64,000 nt of DNA from Macrosoma leucophasiata. Lineage: Eukaryota; Arthropoda; Insecta; Lepidoptera; Hedylidae. Made by a program: the position numbers and the translations under genes. The stretch is taken from contig JAWQUS010000032.1 of assembly GCA_036365455.1 (NCBI GenBank), positions 11,602,001 through 11,666,000 of the forward strand, given 5' to 3'. Under the pieces are notes generated by a model. It saw nothing but the letters and a program-made list of their open reading frames with translations, ran no database searches and was not told the origin of the DNA. Shown here one piece after another: positions 49,983 through 60,942 of this stretch (within the stretch, counting starts at the first letter, position 1; each line of letters opens with the position of its first letter).

Positions 49983-50746
49983 GTACAAATATACCTATTT
50001 AATAACTGCAACGATGTTTTAAAAGATTCTACTAGCTAGAATGATATAATATGTTCATAGTAAATGCCATATAATTAATCAAATTGATTAAAAGTGAACA
50101 CAATAGAAATGAGAAAGACGAAAAGCAAGTACTTAATAAGTCACATTAGTGCCATGTAGACTATGATACTAAAATCTTTAATTAAAGTATTTTATAAAAT
50201 TTACTCGAGTTGAGTGATTCGCAAGATATATGCCCGAGGCGCGTGCCCAACACGTACACCCAGTTTTTGTAGCGGGTCATCAAGCCGCATTAAAATTACT
50301 GCCAGTGCTTTTTGTGCCTTCTCGTCACATGAAACATGTGTTTTAATCGCATTATTCATTGCTCAAATAATTTAATTTAGTACAATGGACGTATATGAGA
50401 CATTTTTATTTATTATGTTCCGTTCTGAAAATAGCACGCAGAATAAGGCTGAAGAACTCGCAGCTGGTTACAAATGCGTCCAATTTGCAGTTTTTTTATT
50501 TTGATATATGAAATTTAAAGATGTAACAGACGTATTTTTAGCGGTACTATGATTAATAGCGCGAGGATGAAGCCACTCCTATTTATTTACTGGTCCAGTC
50601 CTGGTTAGATAATGATGTATGGCACAAGAATCGTCCATCATTTGCATGATGAGTTCCGTGTCATCGGACAATATGAATACGATTTGATTTTGTTAACATA
50701 TTTTTTGTGTAGATAAACCTAAAAAGAGATTCTAAATCATCTCATA
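49983..50746. other. no recognised feature
   Basis: AT-rich, no gene. It lies upstream of the host exon and is probably intron or 5' flank. Confidence 0.4.
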
Positions 50747-50930
50747 ATTTTTTTTTTGTAATGGAAGTGGCAAACATGCATGCAGTTCACATTGATGTTA
50801 AGTGATGACTGCAGCCTATAGACACTTACACAAAGACCAAGATCAAGATGCCGATGCGTTACCACTCCTGAGGCCTAAGATGTTATGCCTCTGTGCCGGA
50901 AATTATAGGGCCGTACATTATCTCAGTCAC
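50747..50930 (-). mobile_element. SINE-A, short form, just upstream of an exon
   Basis: It runs from the T-run tail to 'ggaaattatagggccgtacattat'. Its 5' end is about 60 bases from the splice acceptor of the exon at 50989. Confidence 0.85.
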
Positions 50931-50988
50931 TAACTAGGGCTACCTCTAGTCCAAATTACTTTTTAAAAAAATTTCAATTTTGTTTTAG

Positions 50989-51161
50989 GCATGTTCAACT
51001 TTATGAAAAAGTCGACCGTGTTGACTGGCGGCGATTCAGGAGGGTACGAGGAGCGGGATGGGGAGAAGGAAAGGAGAAAGCGGGAGAAGAAGGAGAGGAA
51101 AGAAAGGGAGAAACGAGACAGAATAGCAGCGGGGCTTGAAGAACCTTTGAGACTAGAAGAG
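50989..51161 (+). CDS. host-gene exon containing the start codon (unidentified gene)
   Basis: A pyrimidine-rich tract ending TTTTGTTTTAG (50978-50988) is followed by GC and an ATG at 50991. The frame is open for 57 codons to GAAGAG, followed by the donor GTAAGA at 51162, so the exon ends in phase 0. The peptide starts MFNFMKKSTVLTGGDSGG and continues as a strongly charged Glu/Lys/Arg stretch (residues ~20-47), then an acidic Leu-rich end. It reads as the N-terminal coding exon of a larger cytoplasmic protein, with a 5' UTR exon upstream and the rest downstream, both outside the recognisable sequence here. I do not recognise the gene. Codon use and composition differ sharply from the AT-rich flanks. 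Confidence 0.7.
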
Positions 51162-51359
51162 GTAAGACTTCGGTTTGAATCTTTGGAAGAGAATGTAAAT
51201 CTTAATCAAAAGAAAGAAGTTCTTAAATTAAATAAAAATACACAACATTACATTATATCCATTAAAACATGAATTTTTGTTCACAAATTATTGTCCTAGC
51301 TATAGTTCACTGGTGTAACAAAAAACTAATGTTTTGTTTCTTTTATCTATACTACCTAT
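51162..51359 (+). other. start of the downstream intron (inferred)
   Basis: After the donor GTAAGA the frame soon becomes AT-rich non-coding sequence. The intron would run at least to the window end, since no later exon of this gene was recognised. Confidence 0.45.
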
Positions 51360-51562
51360 CTATACCTACTAATATCATAAAGCTGAAGAGTTTGTTTGTT
51401 TGCTTGAACGCGTTAATCTCAGGAACTACTGGTCCGATTAGAAAAATTATTTCAGTGTTAGATAGCCCATTTGTCGAGGAAGGCTATATAACATCACACT
51501 AAGATGAATAGGAGAGGGTAGGTTACATTGCAACCGCGCGAAGCCGGGACGGGCCGATAGTT
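51360..51562 (+). mobile_element. non-autonomous Helitron
   Basis: 'ctatacctactaatatcataaagctgaagagtttgtttgtttgcttgaacgcg...gcgcgaagccgggacgggccgatagt'. It is the same family as 8392-8610 in reverse. The end is GATAGT in place of GCTAGT. Confidence 0.7.
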
Positions 51563-52111
51563 CTGAATTATGTGCCTCTTAAAAACACGAAAATGACTTG
51601 TTTAATGTCAAACATGTTTTCAAACAGGTGGATTTAGCATCTGCTTTCGATACCAAAATTACGTTTTTATGGTCTTATAAATTGATAACGGATACCTTTG
51701 AACACCCTTTCCACATTTCCTTTAGATCTTGAGTTTTTTTTTGGTTGATTTCTATAGGCTTTAGTGTTCATTTATCATAACTGAGAACCGTACCTTATTA
51801 CTCCTTTCATTAGGTGCATAAATATCCACCTGTTATTAATATTGTACTTGGAACATTGTCGTAATACAACATTCCGCGTGTTATCTAAGGGAATTGGCGT
51901 TTTGATTACTTTTGTTTTAATTAGTCACGATAATATTTATTTCTCTTTTTTAAGATTAGCCGACATTGTAAATATAACTTTTAAAACACTCGCGTTTCAC
52001 ATTCGACACACACATTTTGAACCGGGTCGTTACGCGATCGTAAATATTATCATGATCTCATCATATCTTTCACATATTAATGAGAGAAAAAAAGACTTGA
52101 ATGGAACCGCA
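51563..52111. other. no recognised feature
   Basis: AT-rich. A 95-codon open frame at 51842-52129 shows no recognisable domain. Confidence 0.4.
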
Positions 52112-52123
52112 AACAAGTTTTAT

Positions 52124-52428
52124 ACGTAACTTCACGCCTGTAATCCCCGAAGGGGTAGGCAGAGGTAAATGCATGCATTCAATGCATGCACCCACGACTC
52201 GCCGGTTACGTTTTGGCCCATGTAACAGGTGGCGAACCTGTTGCCATCTTCGGGCACATTACCATACTCCGGGGTACTGGGAAACTTCCAGAAAATGGAA
52301 AAATCCCAATAGAAGCAGAGATAAAGGATTTTTAACCGTTATCTCTGATAGTCCCCGACCCGGGAATCGAACCCAGGACCTCCTGCGTAATAGTAGTGGC
52401 CTGCTACCACTACGCTACTGAGGCAGTC
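52124..52428 (-). mobile_element. tRNA-derived SINE (family C), copy 2, with 12-bp target duplication
   Basis: Perfect AACAAGTTTTAT duplications lie at 52112-52123 and 52429-52440. Read minus: CTGCCTCAGTAGCGTAGTGGTAGCAGG (box A TAGCGTAGTGG), GGTTCGATTCCCGGG (box B), then a unique body ending 'cgtgaagttacgt'. Full length of about 305 bp and apparently young. Confidence 0.93.
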
Positions 52429-52440
52429 AACAAGTTTTAT

Positions 52441-52546
52441 GATTATTTTAATTACATTTCGTTTTTGTATACGTGGTCTTCTTTCTTGGGAATGTCTTGA
52501 GATCCAAGCTATATCTTCATATTATTTGTAGAAATCGTTTTTTTTA
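52441..52546. other. no recognised feature
   Basis: Short AT-rich spacer before the RTE fragment. Confidence 0.4.
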
Positions 52547-53533
52547 TTTTATGAAAAACATCTAACGGAACTAATCGCGAACCTATACCAAGATGGTGAG
52601 TCCATGTTAAGGGTTAACGATGTGATCTCAAATCCCTTCAAACCTCAGAGAGGAGTACGCCAGGGTTGTATACTTTCTCCCTTCCTTTTCAACATTTATG
52701 GGGAGTATATCATGAGACGAGCTCTTGAGGAATGGAATGGAGGCATCACAATTGGTGGCAAAAAGATCATCAACCTAAGGTACGCAGATGATACCACACT
52801 ATTCGCAGCATCAGAGTGTGAGATGGCAGACCTCTTTAGAAGGGTAGAGGACGAAAGCAAGATGGCTGGTCTCTCAATTAATAAGGCAAAGACCAAAGTC
52901 ATGCGCATTGATAGAGCCGGTCAGCTCCCACAGACCGGACTGCTGGCTCACCTAGAAGTCGTTCAAGATTTTGTGTACTTGGGATCTGTGATAAGCGACC
53001 AAGGAGGATGTGCCAAAGAGATTCGACGACGAGTCCAAATGGCTAAGAATGCAATGAGCAAGCTCTCAAAAATCTGGCAGAATAGAAACGTGTCCAATGC
53101 TACCAAAATGAGACTAGTACGAACTCTTGTGTTCTCTATTTTCTTATATGCGTCTGAGTCATGGACGATCCGCGCTGTGGATAGAAAGAAGATCGATGCA
53201 TTGGAAATGTGGTGCTGGAGGAGGATGTTGCGCATACCGTGGACAGCAAAAAAACAAACAAATCTATCCTCGACCAGCTAAAAATCCGAACTAGGCTACT
53301 TTGGCCACATAGTTCGAAGACAACCAGAAAAATTCGACAAACTGGTTGTGGTGGGTAAAGTAGACGAAAAAAGACCCAGAGGCCGATCACCTAGCCGATG
53401 GTCTGACGCGCCGGTGACTGCGGCTCTCAGAAAAGCTGAAGATAGAGCGGCCTGGAAGCAACTCGTCAGCTCCTCCACCTATACTTACCAAAACGGGCAC
53501 GACTTTCAGTAATGAAGAATACGACAAAGAAGA
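52547..53533 (+). pseudogene. RTE-type LINE reverse transcriptase, 5'-truncated
   Basis: Open from 52547 to 53281: 'LTELIANLYQ' then GVRQGCILSPFLFNIY, LRYADDTTLFA (catalytic YADD), GLSINKAKTKVM, FVYLGSVISDQGG, LYASESWTIR and WCWRRMLRIPW. This is the order typical of RTE/BovB-group reverse transcriptases. A frameshift near 53270 separates the last part (FGHIVRRQPEKFDKLV..KRPRGRSPSRW) that follows in another frame. The endonuclease domain is missing. The 3' end has the 'acgacaaagaagaagaa' tail usual for the group. Confidence 0.88.
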
Positions 53534-53538
53534 AGAAT

Positions 53539-53625
53539 GTTATGAAAGTGAAAAACAAGCCTGTAGTTCACATTGATGTTGGATAAGTGGTGACTGCAGC
53601 TTATAGACACCCACCCATAAATCCC
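53539..53625 (-). mobile_element. SINE-A 3' fragment
   Basis: 'tgttatgaaagtgaaaaacaagcctgtagttcacattgatgttggataagtggtgactgcagcttatagacaccc', directly after the RTE tail. Confidence 0.75.
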
Positions 53626-54740
53626 ATAAATCGTGTCAATTAAGCATGTATGATATACCTAAGTCGAATATGAAAACAAAGTGGATTTAACCATAATGAC
53701 GTAAAAAATAAAGTAAGATGAGATAATGTAATAATTTATTAAGTTATCTTCATTCGGCGCCACATAAAAAACCTCCTCTTCGATAAAGGTATAAAAATAT
53801 TGGTTTTTGTTTTTTAAATTAAACTTACAATCATTGTAAATTATGGAGAAAATAATATGCGAAACGATTTTTTATTTTAACCGCTATTATAACGCGTTTA
53901 TAACTTTACGTGTTTCAAACCCATTTTCTCCTAACATACCACAACAAACTATTTTAAAATTATCTCAATTCCAAGAGAAAAATGTATCTCCAAGGAATTC
54001 GTTCTTTTTTACGTTCTAAACATGATTTATTATCGTAAGCGTACCAGACCGGTTTCAAGATTGAAACTCATAAAAGAGATAATTCATTAAAGCAACTGTA
54101 ATCGCCATTATTATGCATATTTTAAAAGAATCTCGTACAGTTATCTGAATTTGGTTGTTCGTGGATAAACTAGTTTTTAATTTACAACCAAGTTGGCGGA
54201 TTTTTTTGCGGTCAATCAGTAACTGTATTTTTTCTTTAGCCGATTCCGATACGTCTACCGTTCCAAGGTTACACATAACAGAAAATCCTTAGTCACGTCG
54301 TCGGCTACAATCACCTTATTTGTATACAACGGAGATAAATCTGTGACGTGTTGGGACACTGCATTCTTGTATATCATTATGATAGAGACAAACTGGAAGA
54401 GAATTACTTTTACCAGGTTGTTCTGCTTACTTAAAAACGCATTTACATTGATTTTTGGAAATAAAACCGTGACATTAGACGTACTGATGGACGATTATAT
54501 GCTATGGAACGTTCTAATAAAATGCAATACCTAAATAGGGGTATATCCCTTTTTTACTGGTGTTTGCGGCCCTGTGCATGGCGTTTTTAACCTACCGACA
54601 GCGTTTATGTGCATTTAACGGGCTATATGAATGTAAAGTGCGTTGAGGTTGACTTAGCTAAAACTACTTAAGCTGTTTCAACAAATGAGCAGAGATGTGT
54701 ATAGTTTAATATTTTTTTTTTGGGAAGAATGTGTCTTTTT
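53626..54740. other. no recognised feature
   Basis: AT-rich. Open frames of 73 codons (54276-54055, minus) and 63 codons (54343-54534, plus) match no family that I know and are not called. Confidence 0.4.
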
Positions 54741-54918
54741 AATGTACTTTTTTATGTAATGGAAGTGGCAAACAAGCATGCAGTTCACATTGATGTAACG
54801 TGATGACTGCAGCCTATAGACACTCATACTAAGACCAAGATCAAATGCAGTTGCGTTACCACTCCTGAGGCCTAAGTTGTTATGCCTCTGTGCCAAAAAT
54901 TACAGCGCCTTACAGGTA
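54741..54918 (-). mobile_element. SINE-A, short form
   Basis: From 'acttttttatgtaatggaagtggcaaacaagcatgc' to 'tgccaaaaattacagcgccttac'. Confidence 0.85.
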
Positions 54919-55653
54919 CTAGTTGTTCTAAGAATCTTTTATGTAAGCCTTAAAGATTATCCCTAATTATTATCATGAAACAATATGCTTAATAGGTATG
55001 TATCTAATTGAATCACGTGGATGAGACAAAGTTCAATTAACCGTTTAAAATATCAACACTTGTGTTATCTTTCACTTGTTCAAACACTGGATTTCTTTGA
55101 TTGTTACTTATCCAAAACATTCATTTTATATAATATTCAGTTTGGTTTCTGCCAGAGGTGATGTTTGCTTACTGCGAGATTTCTTATCTTTTACAGTTTT
55201 CCTTGTGCACTTTTTCAATGATTTGTTTGATTTAGTCATGGTGTAATAGCCCCCCAATGACAGTCAGTTTTTCGTAAAACTTTTGTCATAAAACTGTGGC
55301 GTCACTCCAAACGATTTACGCCAGCTAGATTTCCCCATTCACGAACTGAAGCTAATGTCAAATTGCACTGATGCTTATGTCAATCTAAATCTAAGGTAAT
55401 TGTCTCTAATAGGGGCCGGGTTTTTTGGAAATCCTTGTAAATAGATTTTGGTGTGCTAATTTGTTTAGAGTAAAAATATTTCAATCGCAATCAGAATCAG
55501 GATTTATTATAATTTATAATTATGTCAATATTGTACAAAAACAAGACACCGATGGCCTGTTACTTAAAAAAAAAAGTTCTTTGAAAACAGTTTGACATCA
55601 TTCTTTCTGTTATTAATATTGAGCAACAATACTGAACAATACAAATTTTTAAA
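54919..55653. other. no recognised gene; reverse LINE tail
   Basis: 'caatcagaatcaggatttatta' near 55490-55512 is a possible reverse LINE (TTCTGA)n tail. The rest is unrecognised. Confidence 0.4.
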
Positions 55654-55937
55654 CTGGTGGCAGAGCTCCAGTGACGGAGCTCCCGGGCGTAGGCACCACC
55701 GCATTACCTAATCTACTTGCCGTTAAATGGTAGTGTTCAACACTATCGTGTTCCGGTCAGGAGGTAATGTACGGCCCTGTAATTTCCGGCCCACAGGCAT
55801 AATACCTTAGACCTCAGGAGTGGCAACGCATTTGCATTGAAACCTACAGTCTCATGTTGATGTTTAAAGGCTACAGTATTATTTACCGTCAATGTAAACT
55901 GTATGCTTGTTTTCCACTTCATATCATAAAAAAAAAA
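55654..55937 (+). mobile_element. SINE-A, full-length, older subfamily
   Basis: The complete 5' module 'ctggtggcagagctccagtgacggagctcccgggcgtaggcaccaccgc'. The 3' part has 'ggctacagtattatttaccgtcaatgtaaactgtatgcttg', as in the split copy at 7690-8117. Confidence 0.9.
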
Positions 55938-56785
55938 TGTTTCAGCTAATAAAATATCTGACGCGTAATATTATTAGCCAACCAAAATAATGGACGATTG
56001 AAACCACCAACTTTAGTGGAAAATCCACTAAGTTGGCAACACTGGTTGGATTATGAAATGTACGGTAAAAATTCCGGGCGCGTCTTCAGTTAAAACTGTG
56101 GATTTATGATTCGCCATTGACGATCAAATTTTAGTTTTACGTCAGTCCGACTGATCAGTTTAACTGATCGTCAGTGGGGGCTATAAGTTTCTAATGCCGT
56201 GGGCGTGCTTGAAAAGGTTTGTTACAAATAAAAATGAGTGTATGTCAGTCAGACACAAGTTAAAAAAAATCAGAGGTCTCGAATTTATAAAAGTTCCGAG
56301 AGTTAAAAAAGATTGATAATGATGTCACAGTATTAAAAAGTTCTATTAGACTTTGATAATATGTTGATCAAACTTACCATCATGGATTTATAATGTGTTT
56401 CACAAAGTTTTACAAACTAGTATTTATAATTATATACCTTTTGAACATATTCTTCAATCAAAATTTACTTCTATCTATAAACAAGTTGAATAATTTCGAA
56501 ATGTTATACACCATATCAACTTTGCCCAAATAAGGCGCGTAGATAGTATCTATGTATGTTGTTCCTTGAGTTAAACTTTGAACGATACTGAATGCCAAGA
56601 TGCTGCAATAGGTCATACATTGCAGCATTTTGGCATTCAACTTTATTGGTCGTCATTTATTTTCCGAATATGAAATAAGTTTCTTCCAAAAAAAATTAGA
56701 AACAATTTGTCACTCGCTTCTTCATATTTCTTATTGTAAGCAAAATTACAAAAACATTTTACTGGGTACCTACTGTTAGGGCCCT
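55938..56785. other. no gene; contains a hairpin
   Basis: AT-rich apart from the 21-bp inverted repeat at 56590-56640. Confidence 0.4.
56590..56640. repeat. 21-bp inverted repeat with one mismatch, 9-base loop
   Basis: TGAATGCCAAGATGCTGCAAT (56590-56610), loop AGGTCATAC, ATTGCAGCATTTTGGCATTCA (56620-56640). The RNA would form a tight hairpin. The stem is short for a typical pre-miRNA. Confidence 0.8.
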
Positions 56786-56942
56786 AACATTTTTTTTATG
56801 TTATGTAAGTGGTAAACAAGCATGCAAGCAATGCAGTTCCTATTGATGTTAAGTGATGACTGCAGCCTATAGACACCCACACAAAGACCAAGGTCGAAAT
56901 GCAGATGCGTTACCACTCCTAAGGCCTAAAGTGTTATGATCC
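56786..56942 (-). mobile_element. SINE-A, short form
   Basis: From 'tttttttatgttatgtaagtggtaaacaagcatgc' (with a small 'aagcaatgc' duplication) to 'ctaaggcctaaagtgttatg', where it is replaced by the tRNA-like-tail repeat also seen at 9480-9553. Confidence 0.85.
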
Positions 56943-57714
56943 GAAGTCAAATTTTTCTTTCCGTTTTTTTCTTTCATTTCTATAGTTCACTCGCATGTGT
57001 TATTGTGAAAAATAAATAGTACTTACTAACACTACCTAATAGTGAATAATATTTATCAAAATTTAAAGTACTTATTAAAGCAACTTCAACCTGTTACCTA
57101 CATTTAATTTTGTGTTGCGGAGATATGCTCGCGCATCTTAAAATTCCACTCTCGTCATTTTTTAAATCGCCTAAAGAAATATAATTTCATAAACTTTTGT
57201 CCATTTCCTTCATTTGGGTGACAATTGTAATGATGCATCAACACAGCTAGTTGCTGGAAGCGATAACGGATAAGAGCGGCTTTTCCTTATCTGCTTATGT
57301 AATCGATTACTCATACAATGATCATTCGGTTTGTTAAATGATAAAACCTATAAGCTTGGACATGTTTTGATAATAATCGGTCAACCAGGTATTAATGGCA
57401 TTTGAAATTATTGACGAAGATACGTTATCTAAAGTGTAATTAGTGGTATTATTAGATCAGACATTGTGGCAACGATTTTCTTTTTTTTCACTGGATGTGT
57501 AGGAAGTTGTACAGTGTTTAGTATACAAAGCCTATGAGAGCAATAATATGTCATTCGTAGACTTCGTTGTAGGTTCATAAGTAAATTTATGCAACACATA
57601 GAATATTATTATTGCTTTTTAACTGAACACAATTGTTTAAAGTTTCTCACAATTCACGAGTAAACGTTTTATTGTACATGATAATTTTCTTTTAAATTGA
57701 GTTAGAAGTACTTA
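56943..57714. other. no gene; short repeat fragment
   Basis: 56943-57000 ('ccgaagtcaaatttttctttccg...ttcactcgcatgtg') matches 9480-9553. The rest is unrecognised. Confidence 0.45.
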
Positions 57715-58141
57715 GGGCCTTCTCACACTAGCAAGTAGCACGCGAGTTGAAAGCGAGTAGAGTTCGATACAAGTGCGCATCGAGGTCGCTGCGTCTTTGA
57801 TACAACTCATTCGACTGAAGTAGGGTGGCGTAAGGGCTGCTGTAAAATCTGCTAAAATAATAAAGCCTGACTGCGGTCAATTAGACCGGATTTTTTTGCT
57901 CTAAATACCGGGCTTTATCTTATTTATCGTCAATCATCTTTTTTTAATGTGTTACTGCGTTTATTTGAACAGTTATTTTAGGTATAAAGCTGAAGGTATT
58001 TCATAAAAATATTGGGTTACATCTTCAGGCACTGCATCATACAGACACTGCACATGGCATCGTCGGTGCTATTCGCTAAGTATTCGCTCCACACTCGCCA
58101 AGAATTCGCCTCGCTTTCATCTCGCTGGTGTGATAAGGCCC
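57715..58141. mobile_element. MITE with GGGCCTTMTCACACYAGC ends
   Basis: The left end GGGCCTTCTCACACTAGCAAG and the right end, in reverse complement, GGGCCTTATCACACCAGCGAG are TIRs, extended by GAAAGCGAG motifs inside both ends. The flanks are TTA (left) and TAA (right), which suggests but does not prove a three-base PIF/Harbinger-type target. No ORF. Confidence 0.75.
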
Positions 58142-58782
58142 TAAGATTTAAAAATTGGAATTGTTGACCGTAGTAGCAATTTAAAAATATTCACGCATTT
58201 TATCAAAAACAAAAACATGACACGATTGCAAGTCTAACGTATCAAGCATCCGGCCCTTTAATTGTTCCAACATCGGAACAACCCAGTTCCACTGTTTTAA
58301 CCAAGGTTGCCAACTTTTTTGTCTGTATTTATATTTATTTTATTATATTCACTAACTTTTCCGACAGTTGTGAACCGATTTTCAAAAATTTTTTTTAGGT
58401 AAGTAAGTACCTGTATTTATTTAGGTGTGAGAAATGAAATGATCAGTTTTGAACATTTTGTACGGTGTTTTATTTTTTCAAATAATTCAATTTATATTCA
58501 GGTAAACGAACTTTTCACACAGTACCTACTGTCCGCGAAGCATATTTTATGGCTTGATGAAAGAATTGTAGTGTGTTCTGCGTCATACATGCACACACTC
58601 TTCTAATATTGTACCAACGTGTGTTAAACAATTATATTAACGGACAATAAATCGAACCTTCAACTGGAACAGTCGTTTTCATATTAAACTCTCTACAGAA
58701 TAAAATATTATGCCTTTAATTTTGATCAACAATAAACAGTAATTTATGTGTTAAAATCAGTACAGTAGTAGATTTTTTTTTA
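58142..58782. other. no recognised feature
   Basis: AT-rich DNA. Confidence 0.4.
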
Positions 58783-58965
58783 TTTTTTAATGTAATGAAT
58801 GTGGCAGGCAAGCATGCAATTCACATTGATGTTAAGTGATGACTGCAGCCTATAGACACCCACACAGACCAAGAAATGCAGATGGGTTACCACTCCTGAG
58901 GCCTAAGGTGTTATGCCTCTGTGCCAAATTGAATCTGTGTGAAATTACAGGGCCGTACATTAACC
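58783..58965 (-). mobile_element. SINE-A, short form
   Basis: From 'tttaatgtaatgaatgtggcaggcaagcatgc' to 'gaaattacagggccgtacatta', with a small insertion 'ttgaatctgtgtg' near 58930. Confidence 0.85.
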
Positions 58966-59607
58966 GTAGGTATACATATAATACACATTACAAGTATAGT
59001 ATCAAATTGTTTATACATACAAGGTATATAACTACCCACGGTTTTAACGGTATTTACTACAGTATGTACTGTTTTATAACAGTATGGTTGGCAACCCTAG
59101 TTTCACCGGATACATCCAACAGCGCAGAGGTCGAATACGTGAAAAGACAATCGTTTTAGGTTAAAACGTGTTAGGACAATGTTGCTCGTATGGTTTTATT
59201 TGAAAAGCTAAATTTAGTTTGTTGACTTTAAATAATATACCTACCTACTTCAATGAAAAAAAAAAATCAAAATTTAAATAATTTATTTCAAATTGGTCTA
59301 CTAGGACACTTTTGCATTTTCGGGTTATAAGCTACCTAGAAAGAATGACTTGTAATAATAATCCAATAGGTATTAATAAATACCAATTTAATAATAATAT
59401 TTAACCGATACGTGAATCATCAAATTTTTCAATTCCTTTATGAAAAAGAAGAAAATGAAAAATCTGTTCGACATAATCATAGTCATTCACTTAGCAGAGT
59501 TCCAAGTGCAGGCACTACTGAGAAGAACTCCGCTACCCAAAAAACTCTTCTCTTTCAACTCAAAAACTTTCTCCTTTTTCAAAACCTTAGATTTAATACA
59601 AATAATC
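58966..59607. other. no recognised feature
   Basis: AT-rich DNA. Confidence 0.4.
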
Positions 59608-60389
59608 TATATCTATACTTATAATAAAACTGTAGAAGTGTGAATTCTGTACATTAAAAATATTGAAAAAATAAATACCAGGGGATGTTACTAGATCGAT
59701 ACCGAACACAAATATGTGATTAGAAAATTTTTTGTCTGTCTGTCTGTTTGTTCAAGCATCACATTAAAACTACCCGTCCGATTACAATGAAACTTAGTAT
59801 GATTATACTTTAACCTTTGGCGCACAACACTGGGTACTTTTTATCCCGAAAAATGTTTTGTGCACCCTAATTTCAAAAACGGCTTATTCGATTTGCGGTT
59901 TTCACTTATATATTGTGGTAAGTTTCACTTAACATTTAGTGTTTGTTTCATGTGAATCGGTTCAGATATAAAAATGTTATTACAATTTAAAGAATCATAT
60001 CGAATATTATTAAGCTATTCTGTATCTTAGTTCTACCTTTTAGGGGGTTTCGTACGTAAAAGGTAAAAACGGACCCTACGGATTACTAATCCTCCGCTGT
60101 CTGTCTGTCTGTCTGTCTGTCTCATAAATGGTGATAGCTAGAAAGCTAACATTTTCATAAATTATGTATTTCTGTTACCGCTATAAAAACAAAATTAATT
60201 ACTAAAAATGAGAAAGTGAAAATGTTAAGGGGTCCAAGGGGGCATACAACAAACGTGTTTTTTTTTTCGTATATTTTTTTATCGATAATAACGGTAGCAA
60301 GTAGACGCTTAAAATTTTCACAGAATTTTTAGATCTTTTGTTGTATATGACCTTCCATAATAAATCTATACAAATAAATACAATTGGAG
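59608..60389 (+). mobile_element. non-autonomous Helitron, 5' part
   Basis: It starts TCTATACTTATAATAAAACTGTAGAAGTGTG and follows the 44525 copy closely to 'aaataaatacaattggagt'. There the CTCGAG-rich element begins, so the Helitron is interrupted or cut off. It has a 60185-60290 insertion not present in the other copy. Confidence 0.8.
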
Positions 60390-60942
60390 TAGTGATGCGA
60401 CTCGAGCCCTGTTTTTACTCGAGTCACTCGAGTGAATTTGTCAAACTCGTACTCGATTGAAAAAAAATATTACTCGAGTCTCTATGCACTCGAGTTACCG
60501 AGTCAACTCGGCGCATCGAGTTAATTCTGTTGCCACTAGATGTCACTTCACTATTCTATTTTACTTATCTGTGTCGGGCCGGTACAAACAAATCAAAACT
60601 GACAGGTTTTAACGTGCATCTCGTAGTTAACCGTACTTTAAGTTTTTTTTACCAAAATTGATTGAATATTAGTGTTTAAAAGTGAAAAATACGTAAAAGA
60701 GTTGATATTCTTAGTATTGGTGAATATAAATTAAAGTGTAAAAGTGATTATACCTTAGGTATTTGATTGTAAGTAACCTACTTAATTTATTTGTTAAAAA
60801 ATATGAGTGAATAAGAAAAAAAAATAGCACCCGAATTGCAATATTGCAACTCGAGTGCGATTTTCTACTCGAGTGAGATTTTTAGTCGAGTGAGATTTTT
60901 TACTCGAGTGACTCGAAAACTCGAGTATGACTCGAGTGAGGC
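60390..60942 (+). mobile_element. hAT-like end with CTCGAG subterminal repeats
   Basis: It begins TAGTGATGCGACTCGAG at the break in the Helitron. The start resembles the TAGTGAYGTG end of the hAT at 25178. CTCGAG or its variants occur at least ten times, in two clusters: 60401-60495 and 60850-60940. The second cluster is largely the reverse complement of the first, giving an inverted-repeat-like structure. It is cut by the BEL insertion at 60943. No ORF is seen. The far end lies beyond the window if the element continues after BEL. Confidence 0.6.

Noticed and set aside
52340..52428. A tRNA gene on the minus strand
   Set aside because: It is the head of a complete SINE with a 12-bp target duplication.
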